Source: Opitutaceae bacterium (GTDB lineage: Bacteria; Verrucomicrobiota; Verrucomicrobiia; Opitutales; Opitutaceae). Taken from it: a DNA stretch of 11,717 nucleotides. Where the stretch lies: the NCBI GenBank assembly GCA_029979145.1, contig JAPOIC010000043.1, forward strand, positions 1 to 11,717. Direction: 5' to 3'. The position numbers were made by a program, and so were the translations under genes. The notes under the pieces were generated by a model. It was not told the origin of the DNA, ran no database searches, and saw only the letters and a program-made list of their open reading frames with translations. Below are positions 1-7,718 of this stretch, in pieces; the first letter of the stretch is position 1; each line of letters begins with the position of its first letter.

Positions 1-5
1 CCCTC

Positions 6-1193
6 ATGCAAAATCTTCTGCGGATTTCCCTCTTTCTGTTTCTCGGCCTCACGCTCGCCCACGCCCAGCGCTACATCGGCGACGTCGACATCGATTCCAA
101 CATCAAGACCGTGTCGGTGAGCGTCGCGGCCAATGTGCCCGAGCTCAACAACCTCGCATACCAGGCGTTTTCGGCGCACGGTCGTTACCGGGTCGTCTCC
201 AGCGGTGCGGCCTTTGACCTGCGGTTCTCGCAGGTATCCGGCAACCAGGTGCGCGTCGATATCAGCAAGGGCGGGAGCGTGATGCATTCCGAGACCGCCG
301 CGGGCGGCACGCTGCGCGAGGCACTGCTGCGGGCGGCGGATGTGGCCGTCGAGCGCACCAACGGCGTGGGCCTGCGCGGCTTCTTCGCCGCCAAGCTCGC
401 GTTCATCGGCGAGCGCACGGGCCGCAAGGAGATCTACACGTCGGACTTATTCTTCGGCGATGCGAAGCAGATCACCCGCGACAATTCGCAGGCGCTCACG
501 CCGCGCTGGTCGCCCGACGGCTCAAAGTTGATATACACGAGCTATTTTCGCTCGGGTTTCCCCGACATTTTCCAGATCGATCTCAATAACTACCAGCGCA
601 CGACCTTCGTGAGCTTCAAGGGCACCAACAGCGGCGCGCGCTTCAGCCCCGACGGCCGCCAAGTCGCGATGGTGTTGAGCGGCGAGGGCAACGCCGAGAT
701 CTACGTGGGCAACGCCCAGGGGCGTCAGATTCGCCGACTCACGCGCTCCGACTCCGTCGAAGCCTCGCCGTGTTTCTCGCCAGATGGTTCACGCTTGGTC
801 TACACCTCGGACGCCGCGGGCGGTCCCCAGCTCTACGTCATGTCCGTCGCGGGCGGCGGCGCGCGCCGCGTGCCGACGAATATCAGCGGCTATTGCTCCG
901 AGCCGGACTGGAACCGCGTTGATGCGAACAAGATCGCCTTCACCACGCGCATTGGCAGCGGCTACCAGGTGGCGGTCTACGATTTCAGCAAGGGCGGCGC
1001 GGCCGCTCAGGTCTCGCGCGCTCCATTTGACGCCATCGAGCCTTGCTGGCTGCCGGATGGCCGGCACTTGATCTACACCGCGCGCGACCGCCGCTCGAGC
1101 CTCCTGTGCATTCTCGACACCGAGACCGGCAAGAGCACGGTCATGAACAAGAACTTCGGCACCACGCTGCAGGCGAGCGTCCTCTGGCGTTGA
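6..1193 (+). CDS. TolB-like secreted beta-propeller protein
   Basis: A 395-residue protein with a classical signal peptide: hydrophobic residues 6-19, with likely cleavage after AHA at 18-20. After an N-terminal domain (about 21-130) come repeated PD40/TolB-type propeller blades, each with a W/F-SPDG-x-x-(L/V)-x-(Y/M) core: TPRWSPDG near 165-172, ARFSPDG near 211-217, SPCFSPDG near 254-261, a degenerate SEPDW near 298-302, and EPCWLPDG near 345-352. This two-domain layout and length fit TolB, the periplasmic partner of Pal in the Tol-Pal envelope system. I see no other tol gene, because the window starts only 5 bases upstream, so an operon link cannot be tested. The ATG at 6 is chosen because the signal peptide begins there, although an earlier start outside the window is possible. 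The gene ends just before a strong bidirectional terminator. It could also be a TolB-like propeller outside the Tol system. I am confident of the fold and less sure of the precise role. Confidence 0.85.
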   Translation: MQNLLRISLFLFLGLTLAHAQRYIGDVDIDSNIKTVSVSVAANVPELNNLAYQAFSAHGRYRVVSSGAAFDLRFSQVSGNQVRVDISKGGSVMHSETAAGGTLREALLRAADVAVERTNGVGLRGFFAAKLAFIGERTGRKEIYTSDLFFGDAKQITRDNSQALTPRWSPDGSKLIYTSYFRSGFPDIFQIDLNNYQRTTFVSFKGTNSGARFSPDGRQVAMVLSGEGNAEIYVGNAQGRQIRRLTRSDSVEASPCFSPDGSRLVYTSDAAGGPQLYVMSVAGGGARRVPTNISGYCSEPDWNRVDANKIAFTTRIGSGYQVAVYDFSKGGAAAQVSRAPFDAIEPCWLPDGRHLIYTARDRRSSLLCILDTETGKSTVMNKNFGTTLQASVLWR

Positions 1194-1215
1194 GACGTTA
1201 AGACTTTCGCCAAGA

Positions 1216-1250
1216 AAAAGCCGCACCCCGAAAGGTGCGGCTTTTGTTTT
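1216..1250. terminator. Bidirectional rho-independent terminator
   Basis: A perfect 12-bp stem, AAAAGCCGCACC (1216-1227) with GGTGCGGCTTTT (1234-1245), closes a CCGAAA loop. The A-run on the left and T-run on the right give a U-tract to transcripts from either strand. It lies between the convergent tolB-like gene (ends 1193) and the dismutase gene (true end 1272), so it probably serves both. Confidence 0.93.
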
Positions 1251-1271
1251 GAAACGATTGCGTGCTGCGGA

Positions 1272-1900
<629 letters not shown>

Positions 1901-1964
1901 GAGGGATCTTTCGGTTGCAGTTGAATTAACGGGAAAGCACAGGTTGCACCGCCCGCCGGATTCG

Positions 1965-2504
1965 TCAACCGCCTGCTGTGTCTTCCTCGCCGCGTTTCAG
2001 CTTAAAAAACGCCTGCAGCAGCTCGCGACACTCCGGTTCCATGACTTCGCCGGCGGAGAGCTCGAGGTGATGGTTCACGCGGGGCAGGGCGTTAAGGTCG
2101 GTGGCGCCGCCGAGGCAGCCCATCTTCGGGTCGCGCACGGCGTAGCACACGCGCTTCAGGCGCGACATCAGCGTGGCGCCCGAGCACATCGGGCAGGGCT
2201 CCTTCGTGACATAGAGGGTGCAGCCGTCGAGGCGCCAGTCGCCGAGCGCATTCGCGGCCTGCGTGATGGCCAGCACCTCGGCGTGCGCGGTCGGATCATG
2301 GGCCGCCTCCACGGTGTTGTGCGCGAGGGCGATGATCTCGCCGTCGCGCTCAATCACCGCGCCGATCGGCACCTCGCCGCGGCGCCACGCGTCGATCGCC
2401 TGGTTGTAGGCGAGGCTCATGAAGAACGTGTCGTCGCGCACGAGTTGCGACGGGAAGCGTTTTTCGAACGGGCACTCGGGCACCGGTTTGCGGGTGGATT
2501 CCAT
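1965..2504 (-). CDS. tadA: tRNA-specific adenosine deaminase
   Basis: Deaminates the wobble adenosine (A34) of tRNA-Arg(ACG) to inosine, and is usually essential. The 179-residue protein has the cytidine/deoxycytidylate deaminase fold with a single zinc site: HAE at 74-76 (zinc ligand His74, proton-shuttle Glu76) and PCPMC at 103-107 (zinc ligands Cys104 and Cys107). The AHDPTAHAEV and EPCPMCSGA context is typical of bacterial TadA rather than of cytosine deaminases. The N-terminus carries about 20 residues before the usual core start near RDDTFFMSLA. The internal Met29 is an alternative start, but the ATG at 2502-2504 keeps the conserved-looking RDDTFF segment. There is no clear Shine-Dalgarno sequence. 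The gene is divergent from infA and upstream of the dismutase, which it may share a transcript with. Confidence 0.93.
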   Translation of the reverse strand: MESTRKPVPECPFEKRFPSQLVRDDTFFMSLAYNQAIDAWRRGEVPIGAVIERDGEIIALAHNTVEAAHDPTAHAEVLAITQAANALGDWRLDGCTLYVTKEPCPMCSGATLMSRLKRVCYAVRDPKMGCLGGATDLNALPRVNHHLELSAGEVMEPECRELLQAFFKLKRGEEDTAGG

Positions 2505-2647
2505 GGGCAGTAGGTCGCGATCCCGGAGGGTGGCGCGACGGGTAAAGCCTTGACTTACGGGGGGCTCCTAGGGCTTACAAGTGGGTTTTACGCCCTGCTT
2601 CACCCATTTATGCACCAAGCCCACGCCGTCCCGTCCCTCCTCACCTT
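2505..2647. promoter_or_regulatory. Divergent intergenic region tadA/infA with a weak candidate infA promoter
   Basis: These 143 bases separate two divergent gene starts and should hold promoters for both. On the plus strand TTGACT (2550-2555) resembles a -35 box. No good -10 lies at 17 nt (GCTTAC); TACAAG (2576-2581) fits better but at an unusual 20-nt spacing. The last 20 bases before infA are pyrimidine-rich with no Shine-Dalgarno sequence. I see no strong terminator or RNA structure here. Confidence 0.3.
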
Positions 2648-2905
2648 ATGGCCGATGTAAACTCGATCGAGGTTGAGGGTAAGGTTGTCGCCGTTCTCCC
2701 CGGCACCATGTTCAAGGTTGAGTTGTCCAACGGGCACGTGGTCCTGGCCCACATTTCAGGTAAGCTCCGCAAGCACTTCATCAAGATCGCGACGGGCGAC
2801 ACGGTGAAGATGGAAATGAGCCCCTACGACTTGGAAAAGGCGCGCATCACCTACCGCGTGCGCGAGCAGAGCTCTTATCAAGGCGGCCAGTTCCGCCGCC
2901 GCTGA
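2648..2905 (+). CDS. infA: Translation initiation factor IF-1
   Basis: IF-1 binds the 30S ribosomal A site and helps IF-2 and IF-3 position the initiator tRNA. The 85-residue protein is a single S1/OB-fold domain with the IF-1 signature blocks: IEVEGKVV, LPGTMFKVELSNGH, AHISGKLRKHFIKIATGD and MSPYDLEKARITYR. The core ends at about residue 72, where E. coli IF-1 stops; here 13 further residues follow (EQSSYQGGQFRRR), a basic Gln/Arg-rich tail that may add RNA contacts. The ATG at 2648 is the only start that gives the family N-terminus. It has no Shine-Dalgarno sequence and follows a pyrimidine-rich leader. xerD follows after 13 nt and is probably co-transcribed. Confidence 0.97.
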   Translation: MADVNSIEVEGKVVAVLPGTMFKVELSNGHVVLAHISGKLRKHFIKIATGDTVKMEMSPYDLEKARITYRVREQSSYQGGQFRRR

Positions 2906-2918
2906 TTCCGCGCCGGCA

Positions 2919-3866
2919 ATGCCGCGCCCAGCGTCAGTCCGCCGTTCCACCGCCTCGCAGGCGACGCCGGACTTTGCCGAGGATATTGACGGGTTTCTCG
3001 CCTTCCTTGGCTTGGAGCGCGGCCTCTCGCCGCGCACGCAGGAAGGCTACCTCGCCGACCTGGACCAGTGTGCGACCTTTCTCGCGAAGCACGGCGAGCG
3101 CAATTGGCGCAATGTGTCAGGCGACGCGGTGGCGAAGTGGATTCATCAACTAAGCGGCGAGGCCTACGCAGTCACCAGTCTTGCGCGGAAACTCGCCGCC
3201 CTGCGCGGACTCTCCCGTTACCTGCAGCGCGAAAACCTGCGCGACGACGATTTTACCGCGCTGCTGCGCTCGCCCAAACAAAGCCGCCGCGTGCCTGGCA
3301 CGCTGACCCCGAGCGAGGTCGACCGCTTGCTGGCAGCACCGGTCGGGGGCGATGCGATCGCGCTGCGCGACAAAGCGCTGCTGGAACTGTTTTACTCTTC
3401 GGGTTTGCGCGTGTCGGAACTCGGCGGACTGACGATCCAGCAGATCGATCTCCCAAACGGTTTCATGCGCGTCTTCGGCAAGGGTTCGAAGGAGCGGGTG
3501 GTGCCGGTGGGGCGAAAAGCCGCGGATGCGATTGCGGTCTGGCTGGAGTCCGGTCGCCCGCATTTCGTGAAAGCGCGCACGGGCAGCCAGTTGTTTCTCA
3601 GTGCGCGCGGCACCGGTCTCTCGCGCGTCACGCTCTGGCTTATCGTGAAAAAATATGCGCGGCTCGCCGGAATCACGAAAACCGTGAAGCCACACTTGCT
3701 GCGCCACTCCTTCGCCACCCACCTGCTCAGCGGCGGGGCGGACCTGCGTGCGATCCAGGAAATGCTGGGACACGCCAACATCGCCACCACGCAGATCTAC
3801 ACGGCGGTGGAGTCGAAGCGGCTGATCGACCAGCACGACAAGTTTCACCCGCGCAACCGCGGATGA
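2919..3866 (+). CDS. xerD: Site-specific tyrosine recombinase, XerD-like
   Basis: A 315-residue integrase-type recombinase, expected to act with a XerC partner at dif to resolve chromosome dimers. The N-terminal SAM-like DNA-binding domain spans about 20-110 and the catalytic domain about 125-312. All six catalytic residues are present at XerD spacing: Arg164 (SGLRVSEL), Lys188 (FGKGSKER), His259 and Arg262 (KPHLLRHSFATHLL), His285 (LGHANI) and nucleophile Tyr294 (TTQIYT). The HPR near the C-terminus and the 30-residue spacings favour the XerC/XerD group over phage integrases, and no phage genes are nearby. XerD is preferred over XerC from the LLSGGADLR and DKFHPR regions, but the paralogue is not certain. 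The start at 2919 follows infA by 13 nt with no Shine-Dalgarno sequence. It converges on the lipoprotein gene, with only 7 nt between the two ends. Confidence 0.9.
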   Translation: MPRPASVRRSTASQATPDFAEDIDGFLAFLGLERGLSPRTQEGYLADLDQCATFLAKHGERNWRNVSGDAVAKWIHQLSGEAYAVTSLARKLAALRGLSRYLQRENLRDDDFTALLRSPKQSRRVPGTLTPSEVDRLLAAPVGGDAIALRDKALLELFYSSGLRVSELGGLTIQQIDLPNGFMRVFGKGSKERVVPVGRKAADAIAVWLESGRPHFVKARTGSQLFLSARGTGLSRVTLWLIVKKYARLAGITKTVKPHLLRHSFATHLLSGGADLRAIQEMLGHANIATTQIYTAVESKRLIDQHDKFHPRNRG

Positions 3867-3873
3867 GTCTTCG

Positions 3874-4188
3874 TCAGTAACCCAGCTCGCGCAGCTTTTC
3901 CTCGAACACGCGCTGCTCCGTGCGGGCCTTGGAATCGCTCCGCCACGTGACCGTGTCGCCGGCTCGGTCCTGATTGCGTCGCACATGCTGGTCCCACTCG
4001 AGTCCGGCCAAGGCGCGGGCGGCGCCCTCGTCCTGAGCCTTTCCGCCTTTCAGGTATTTCTCGTAGTTGCCGTTCACGTAGTCCGCCCGGGCCTGGGTGC
4101 GATCAAACGCGGCTGGCGCCTCGCGACGGGTGCGAGCCTCGTTTACGGGGCCATGGCAGCCGGCAACCAGCAGGAGGGCGAGGGCCAA
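3874..4188 (-). CDS. Small putative lipoprotein, start codon uncertain
   Basis: I do not recognise the family. The product has a lipobox LVAGC, whose Cys would be lipidated, followed by about 94 hydrophilic, charged residues with no further membrane segment (DYVNGNYEKYLKGG, then EEKLRELGY at the end). It is probably a membrane-anchored periplasmic protein. The only standard start in frame is TTG at 4186-4188, which leaves just 10 uncharged residues before the lipobox Cys, too short for a lipoprotein signal. The frame stays open upstream to a TAG at 4237-4239 and encodes RITRPPVIFG just before the TTG. That would complete a normal signal peptide, but it contains no ATG, GTG or TTG. Either an ATC at 4213-4215 is used, or a base change or indel has removed the start. 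The 3' end abuts xerD. Confidence 0.65.
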   Translation of the reverse strand: MALALLLVAGCHGPVNEARTRREAPAAFDRTQARADYVNGNYEKYLKGGKAQDEGAARALAGLEWDQHVRRNQDRAGDTVTWRSDSKARTEQRVFEEKLRELGY

Positions 4189-4306
4189 GCCAAAGATGAC
4201 CGGGGGTCGGGTGATGCGCGGAGACTGGAGCCAGCGCTACGGTGCGTCAAGCGGTCCCCGGCAGTGCGCGCTTGACGGCCGGCAGTGCGGCGCGCCCTTT
4301 CGTGGC

Positions 4307-4555
4307 ATGGCAACGCCGACCGATCAGAATTTCCAAGACTACAAGCAGGCCGAGAAAAAGGCCCTCGAGATCGTAACGGCGATGAAAGGCACGAGCGCCA
4401 AGAAGACTGACATCGAACTGGCGCTGCTTGTGGCCCTCTTCGAGCTGCACAAGGGCACGCTGCCCCTGCCCCCTGCCACCGTCGGCGGCGTCATCCAAGG
4501 CCACCTCAAACAACTCATCCCCTTTTACCAACCCAAGTCCCAGCCCACCGGCTGA
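4307..4555 (+). CDS. Small protein of unknown function (82 aa)
   Basis: An 82-residue acidic-to-neutral protein that I do not recognise. It has a predicted helical first half (residues 8-50, with charged DYKQAEKKALEIVTAMK and hydrophobic DIELALLVALFELHKG) and a proline-rich second half (LPLPPATVGG, ending YQPKSQPTG). There is no signal peptide or membrane segment. The frame is open further upstream, but the extension is Arg/Ala-rich low-quality sequence antisense to the lipoprotein gene, so the ATG at 4307 is preferred. There is no clear Shine-Dalgarno sequence. It is probably a single-gene transcript, because the lipoprotein gene upstream is divergent and rapA downstream is convergent. Confidence 0.7.
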   Translation: MATPTDQNFQDYKQAEKKALEIVTAMKGTSAKKTDIELALLVALFELHKGTLPLPPATVGGVIQGHLKQLIPFYQPKSQPTG

Positions 4556-4568
4556 CCGTTCGCTTCCG

Positions 4569-4649
4569 TAAGTATCGTATTACGTTACAAACGGCTTTTT
4601 CCCCGTCGGCGGCAGGCTTCGGTGGATTTGTAACATAATACGTTACTTA
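4569..4649. repeat. AT-rich 23-nt inverted repeat between convergent genes
   Basis: The left arm (4569-4591, starting TAAGTATCGTATTACG) and the right arm (4627-4649, ending TAATACGTTACTTA) are reverse complements with 2 mismatches over 23 nt. They are separated by 35 nt of GC-rich sequence. Each arm is itself dyad-like (right arm GTAAC-N7-GTTAC at 4630-4646). Only 6 of 23 bases in the left arm are G or C, in a GC-rich region. A CTTTTT run at 4595-4600 follows the left arm. Lying between the 3' ends of the 82-aa gene and rapA, it could act as a bidirectional terminator, a pair of protein-binding sites or a small repeat element. Confidence 0.85.
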
Positions 4650-4690
4650 AGTCGAAGGCCGGGGCCGGGGCAGGGAGGATCGAGAATGGC

Positions 4691-7543
4691 TCAGAGTTGG
4701 GCGGGGCCTTCGAGGATGAGGCGGATGGAGTCGAGGCGGAGGCGGGATTGTTCGATGGCGGTGCGGGTCTGGCGCACCTGCTTTTTGGCCAGCTCGATTT
4801 CTTCGGGACGCACGTGGTCGTTGAGTTTGCCGAGGGTAACGAGGCGTTGCAGTTCGACAGTGAGGGTGGCGGCGGCGGTTTCACGCGCGGCCTGGCGCAA
4901 CGGCTGGGCGCGGGCCTCGGCGCGCGCGGTGGCGCCTTCGAGAAGATTCTTCAGCAGCGTGGCGTTGAACCCGGGTTTCTCGAGGAACTGAGGCAAGGGT
5001 GCGTCCTCGAGGTTGTGGGCGAGTTCGGCGGCGGAACGCTCTTCGGTCAGGTCACTGCCGTGGATGTCGACCAGCACCCGGATCGGCGTGGCGGCCAGGA
5101 ATTGATCCACGTGCCAGCGCGCCTCGGCCATGGTCTCGAGCACGAACACAGCTTCGAGCAGTAGGTTCGGGCGGTCGGCCTCGAGCAGGCAAAACGCGGT
5201 GGTGCCGGCGGGCGACTCAATCAGCAAATCGATCGTGTCCTGCACCAGCGGGTGATCCGCTGAAACGAAACGAATGTCCTCGCGCGCGATGGCGCGGCCA
5301 CGGTCGTAGGTGGCGAGCATGCCCTCGCGCGGAATCGATGGGAAACCTTCGACATAGGCGTGGTCGGCGTTGAGGAACACATCGCCGTCCTCGTGCTCGG
5401 TCACGCGCACGCCGAAATGGTCCAGCAGCTCATGGAGGAAGCCGTGCAACTGCGAGTCGGCGTCGGCCGCGCGCACCTTGGCGATGACGCTTTCGGCGAC
5501 CGCCGGGTTGAACGAGTTGAGCTCCAGCAACCGGTCGCGGCCCTGGCGGAGTTTCTCCTGCAGCGTGGCGCGGAACTTCTCGGTCTCGGCGATGAGCTTC
5601 TCGAGTCTTGCATGGGCGTCGGCGTGCGCCTTCTCCTTGCCGAATTCGGCCGCGAGTTTCAGCAGTCGGTCGCGATAGGCGTGGTGGTATTCGTTGCCGC
5701 CGTGGAGCGGGGCCTCGAAGGCATCGAGGCCGAGGTGATACCAGCGCGCCACCGCTTCGTCGGCGCCGCCGACCAAGTAGGGCACATGAATGCGGATCGT
5801 CTGGCTCTGGCCGATGCGATCGAGGCGGCCGATGCGTTGCTCGATCAAGCCGGGATTCAACGGCAGATCGAACAACACGAGGTGATGGGCGAATTGGAAA
5901 TTGCGGCCCTCGCTGCCGATTTCCGAGCAGAGCAGCACCTGGGCCCCGGCGGGCTCCGCGAACCACGCAGCCTGGCGGTCGCGCACCACGAGCGGCAGGC
6001 CTTCGTGGAAAAGCGCGAGGTTAAGGTTGAGCCGATCCTTGATCGCGGCCTCGAGGGCAAGGACCTTGCGCTCGGATTTGCAGATGAGCAGGACCTTTGC
6101 GTCGGCGTTGGCCTTGAGGAATTTAAGGAGCCAATCGAGGCGCGGGTCTTCCTTAAAGGAGTAGCGGATTTCGTCCGCCGTGCCGGTTTCCTCCGTGTGT
6201 AGTTCGTGCGCGACGCGAGCCAACAGAGTGGGCGAGGCGCCTTCCACGGGCGCGGGCTCGTAGCGGCGCTTGGGAAAGCCGCTCATGGCGGCGCGGGTGT
6301 TGCGAAAAACCATGCGGCCCGTGCCGTGCTGGTCGAGCAGCGTGCGGAGGAGGGCATCGCGGGCTCCGGGATTCCCGGCGGCAAGGGCCGCGAGATGGGT
6401 TTCCAATCCCTCGGGGTCGCGCGTGAAAACTTTCTTCAACGCGGCGTGGTCCTTCGCCTCCAACGGCTTCGCCTCGACCAGGCGTTCCGCAATCGCGGCG
6501 ACGGTGCCGAAGCGTTCGGTTTCATCGAGAAAGGTGTCGAGATTGTCGTAGCGGTTTGGGTCCAACAGGCGCAGGCGCGCAAAGTGTCCGGACAAGCCGA
6601 GCTGCGTCGGCGTGGCGGTCAGCAGGAGCAGGCCGGGCGCCTTTTGGGCGAGCGCCTCAACCAGTTGATAGTCGGGACTCGCTTCCGCGGGCGTCCACCC
6701 GAGGTGGTGAGCTTCGTCGACGATGACCAGATCCCAGCCCGCGGTCACGACTTGCTCACGCCGGCTTTCGTTGGCGGCGAGGAAGGCCACGCTGGCGAGC
6801 CCGAGCTGGCTGGAGAGAAACGGATTCTTGTCCGGTTCGCTGGCCTCGGCGGCGGCGCAGCGTTCCTCGTCGAAAATTGTGAACCAGAGATTGAAGCGGC
6901 GCAGCAGCTCGACGAACCACTGGTGCACGAGCGACTCCGGCACGAGCACGAGCGCGCGGCGGGCGCGGCCGGTTGCGAACAGGCGCTGGAGGATGAGGCA
7001 GGCCTCGATCGTCTTGCCCAGGCCCACTTCGTCGGCGAGCAACACGCGGGGCAGCTGGCGGCGCGCGACTTCGTGCAGGATGTAGAACTGGTGCGGGATG
7101 AGGTCGATGCGGCCGCCGAGGAAGCCGCGCACCTCGGACGAGCGCAGCCGGGACTGAAATTCGAGGGTGCGCCGGCGCAAATCGAAGACCTCCGCGGGTT
7201 CGGCCTGGCCCGCCATCAGACGCTCGGCGGGCGAGCTGACGCTGGTGAGGTCGGAAATGTTAGACTCCGGCACGGTCACGCCGCCGCCGGTGTAGACGAG
7301 CAGGCCGCCGGACTCGGCGACACTTTCCACGGTGAAGCTGCGGCCATCCCGCGTCGCGACTTGGTCGCCAACGTTGAACTGCACGCGTTGCAATACCGGC
7401 GTGCCGCGGGCGTAGATGCGTTTTTCCCGGGTGGCGGGAAACTCCACGGTGATTCGATGGTGGTCCAGTTCCGTGACCACCCCGAGCCCCAATTCGGGCT
7501 CGCGCTCGCTCATGCACCGTTGGCCGACAGCATCCAAAGACAT
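4691..7543 (-). CDS. rapA: RNA polymerase-associated SWI2/SNF2 ATPase RapA
   Basis: RapA binds core RNA polymerase and uses ATP hydrolysis to recycle stalled or post-termination enzyme. The 950-residue protein is close to the 968 of E. coli RapA. The N-terminal Tudor-like region (about 12-105, with GLGVVTELDHHRITVEF) marks RapA rather than other SNF2 proteins. Helicase motifs follow in order: motif I DEVGLGKTIEA (171-181, Lys177), motif II DEAHHL (276-281), motif III TATPTQLG (309-316), motif V EIGSEGRNFQFAHH (541-554) and motif VI QRIGRLDRIGQ (569-579). A RapA-specific C-terminal region spans about 600-950. The start at 7543 has AAGG a few bases upstream; Met11 has no such signal. The gene is preceded on the same strand by a small, apparently frameshifted ORF (14 nt away) and a 292-aa unknown, which may form an operon with it. 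All motifs look intact. Confidence 0.95.
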   Translation of the reverse strand: MSLDAVGQRCMSEREPELGLGVVTELDHHRITVEFPATREKRIYARGTPVLQRVQFNVGDQVATRDGRSFTVESVAESGGLLVYTGGGVTVPESNISDLTSVSSPAERLMAGQAEPAEVFDLRRRTLEFQSRLRSSEVRGFLGGRIDLIPHQFYILHEVARRQLPRVLLADEVGLGKTIEACLILQRLFATGRARRALVLVPESLVHQWFVELLRRFNLWFTIFDEERCAAAEASEPDKNPFLSSQLGLASVAFLAANESRREQVVTAGWDLVIVDEAHHLGWTPAEASPDYQLVEALAQKAPGLLLLTATPTQLGLSGHFARLRLLDPNRYDNLDTFLDETERFGTVAAIAERLVEAKPLEAKDHAALKKVFTRDPEGLETHLAALAAGNPGARDALLRTLLDQHGTGRMVFRNTRAAMSGFPKRRYEPAPVEGASPTLLARVAHELHTEETGTADEIRYSFKEDPRLDWLLKFLKANADAKVLLICKSERKVLALEAAIKDRLNLNLALFHEGLPLVVRDRQAAWFAEPAGAQVLLCSEIGSEGRNFQFAHHLVLFDLPLNPGLIEQRIGRLDRIGQSQTIRIHVPYLVGGADEAVARWYHLGLDAFEAPLHGGNEYHHAYRDRLLKLAAEFGKEKAHADAHARLEKLIAETEKFRATLQEKLRQGRDRLLELNSFNPAVAESVIAKVRAADADSQLHGFLHELLDHFGVRVTEHEDGDVFLNADHAYVEGFPSIPREGMLATYDRGRAIAREDIRFVSADHPLVQDTIDLLIESPAGTTAFCLLEADRPNLLLEAVFVLETMAEARWHVDQFLAATPIRVLVDIHGSDLTEERSAAELAHNLEDAPLPQFLEKPGFNATLLKNLLEGATARAEARAQPLRQAARETAAATLTVELQRLVTLGKLNDHVRPEEIELAKKQVRQTRTAIEQSRLRLDSIRLILEGPAQL

Positions 7544-7557
7544 AGGGCCTTAACGAA

Positions 7558-7718
7558 CTACGAACCGGCGTCCGTGACAAATGCGATTTTGCAACCGACC
7601 GCGTCCAGGCGGCTGCCGCGCGCTCGAGCAGGTAAAGCGCGTCGAGCGGGGATAGATCCGAACGTGCGGCCAGCTTCTGACGGATGAACCGGAAGGGCAG
7701 GGCGATACGCTCGGTCAT
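7558..7718 (-). pseudogene. Small ORF upstream of rapA, apparently frameshifted
   Basis: An ATG at 7716-7718 overlaps the TGA of the upstream 292-aa gene (ATGA), a typical translational-coupling junction. The first 33 codons are GC3-rich and encode a plausible amphipathic protein (MTERIALPFRFIRQKLAARS, then DLSPLDALYLLER). Beyond this the frame becomes Ser/Arg-rich and would run about 280 nt into rapA. If two bases are removed from the CGCGCG tract near 7617-7622, the frame continues GSRLDAVGCKIAFVTDAGS and stops at a TAG at 7558-7560. That is 14 nt before rapA and gives 52 residues. The second frame also has the better GC3 pattern over that stretch. I therefore infer a small gene with a 2-base slip, real or from sequencing. 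The function is unknown. Confidence 0.5.

Noticed and set aside
1073..1271. C-terminal extension of the dismutase frame to 1073
   Set aside because: It is an artefact of the 1-bp deletion: Ser/Thr/Arg/Pro-rich, and it crosses the terminator and the 3' end of the tolB-like gene.
2919..3866. Tyrosine recombinase as a sign of an integrated phage or island
   Set aside because: It is Xer-like in length and motifs, sits next to infA, and no tRNA, att sites or phage genes are nearby.
4569..4649. Inverted repeat as the chromosomal dif site
   Set aside because: Only the TTATGTTA half resembles dif; the other half and the 6-nt spacer do not match, and there are two inverted copies.
5360..6202. Plus-strand 280-aa open frame
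   Set aside because: It is fully antisense to the RapA helicase region, whose motifs are intact; no recognisable protein.
7260..7557. Unshifted continuation of the small ORF into rapA
   Set aside because: It overlaps the rapA start by about 280 nt and has poor codon and residue composition; a frameshift explains it better.
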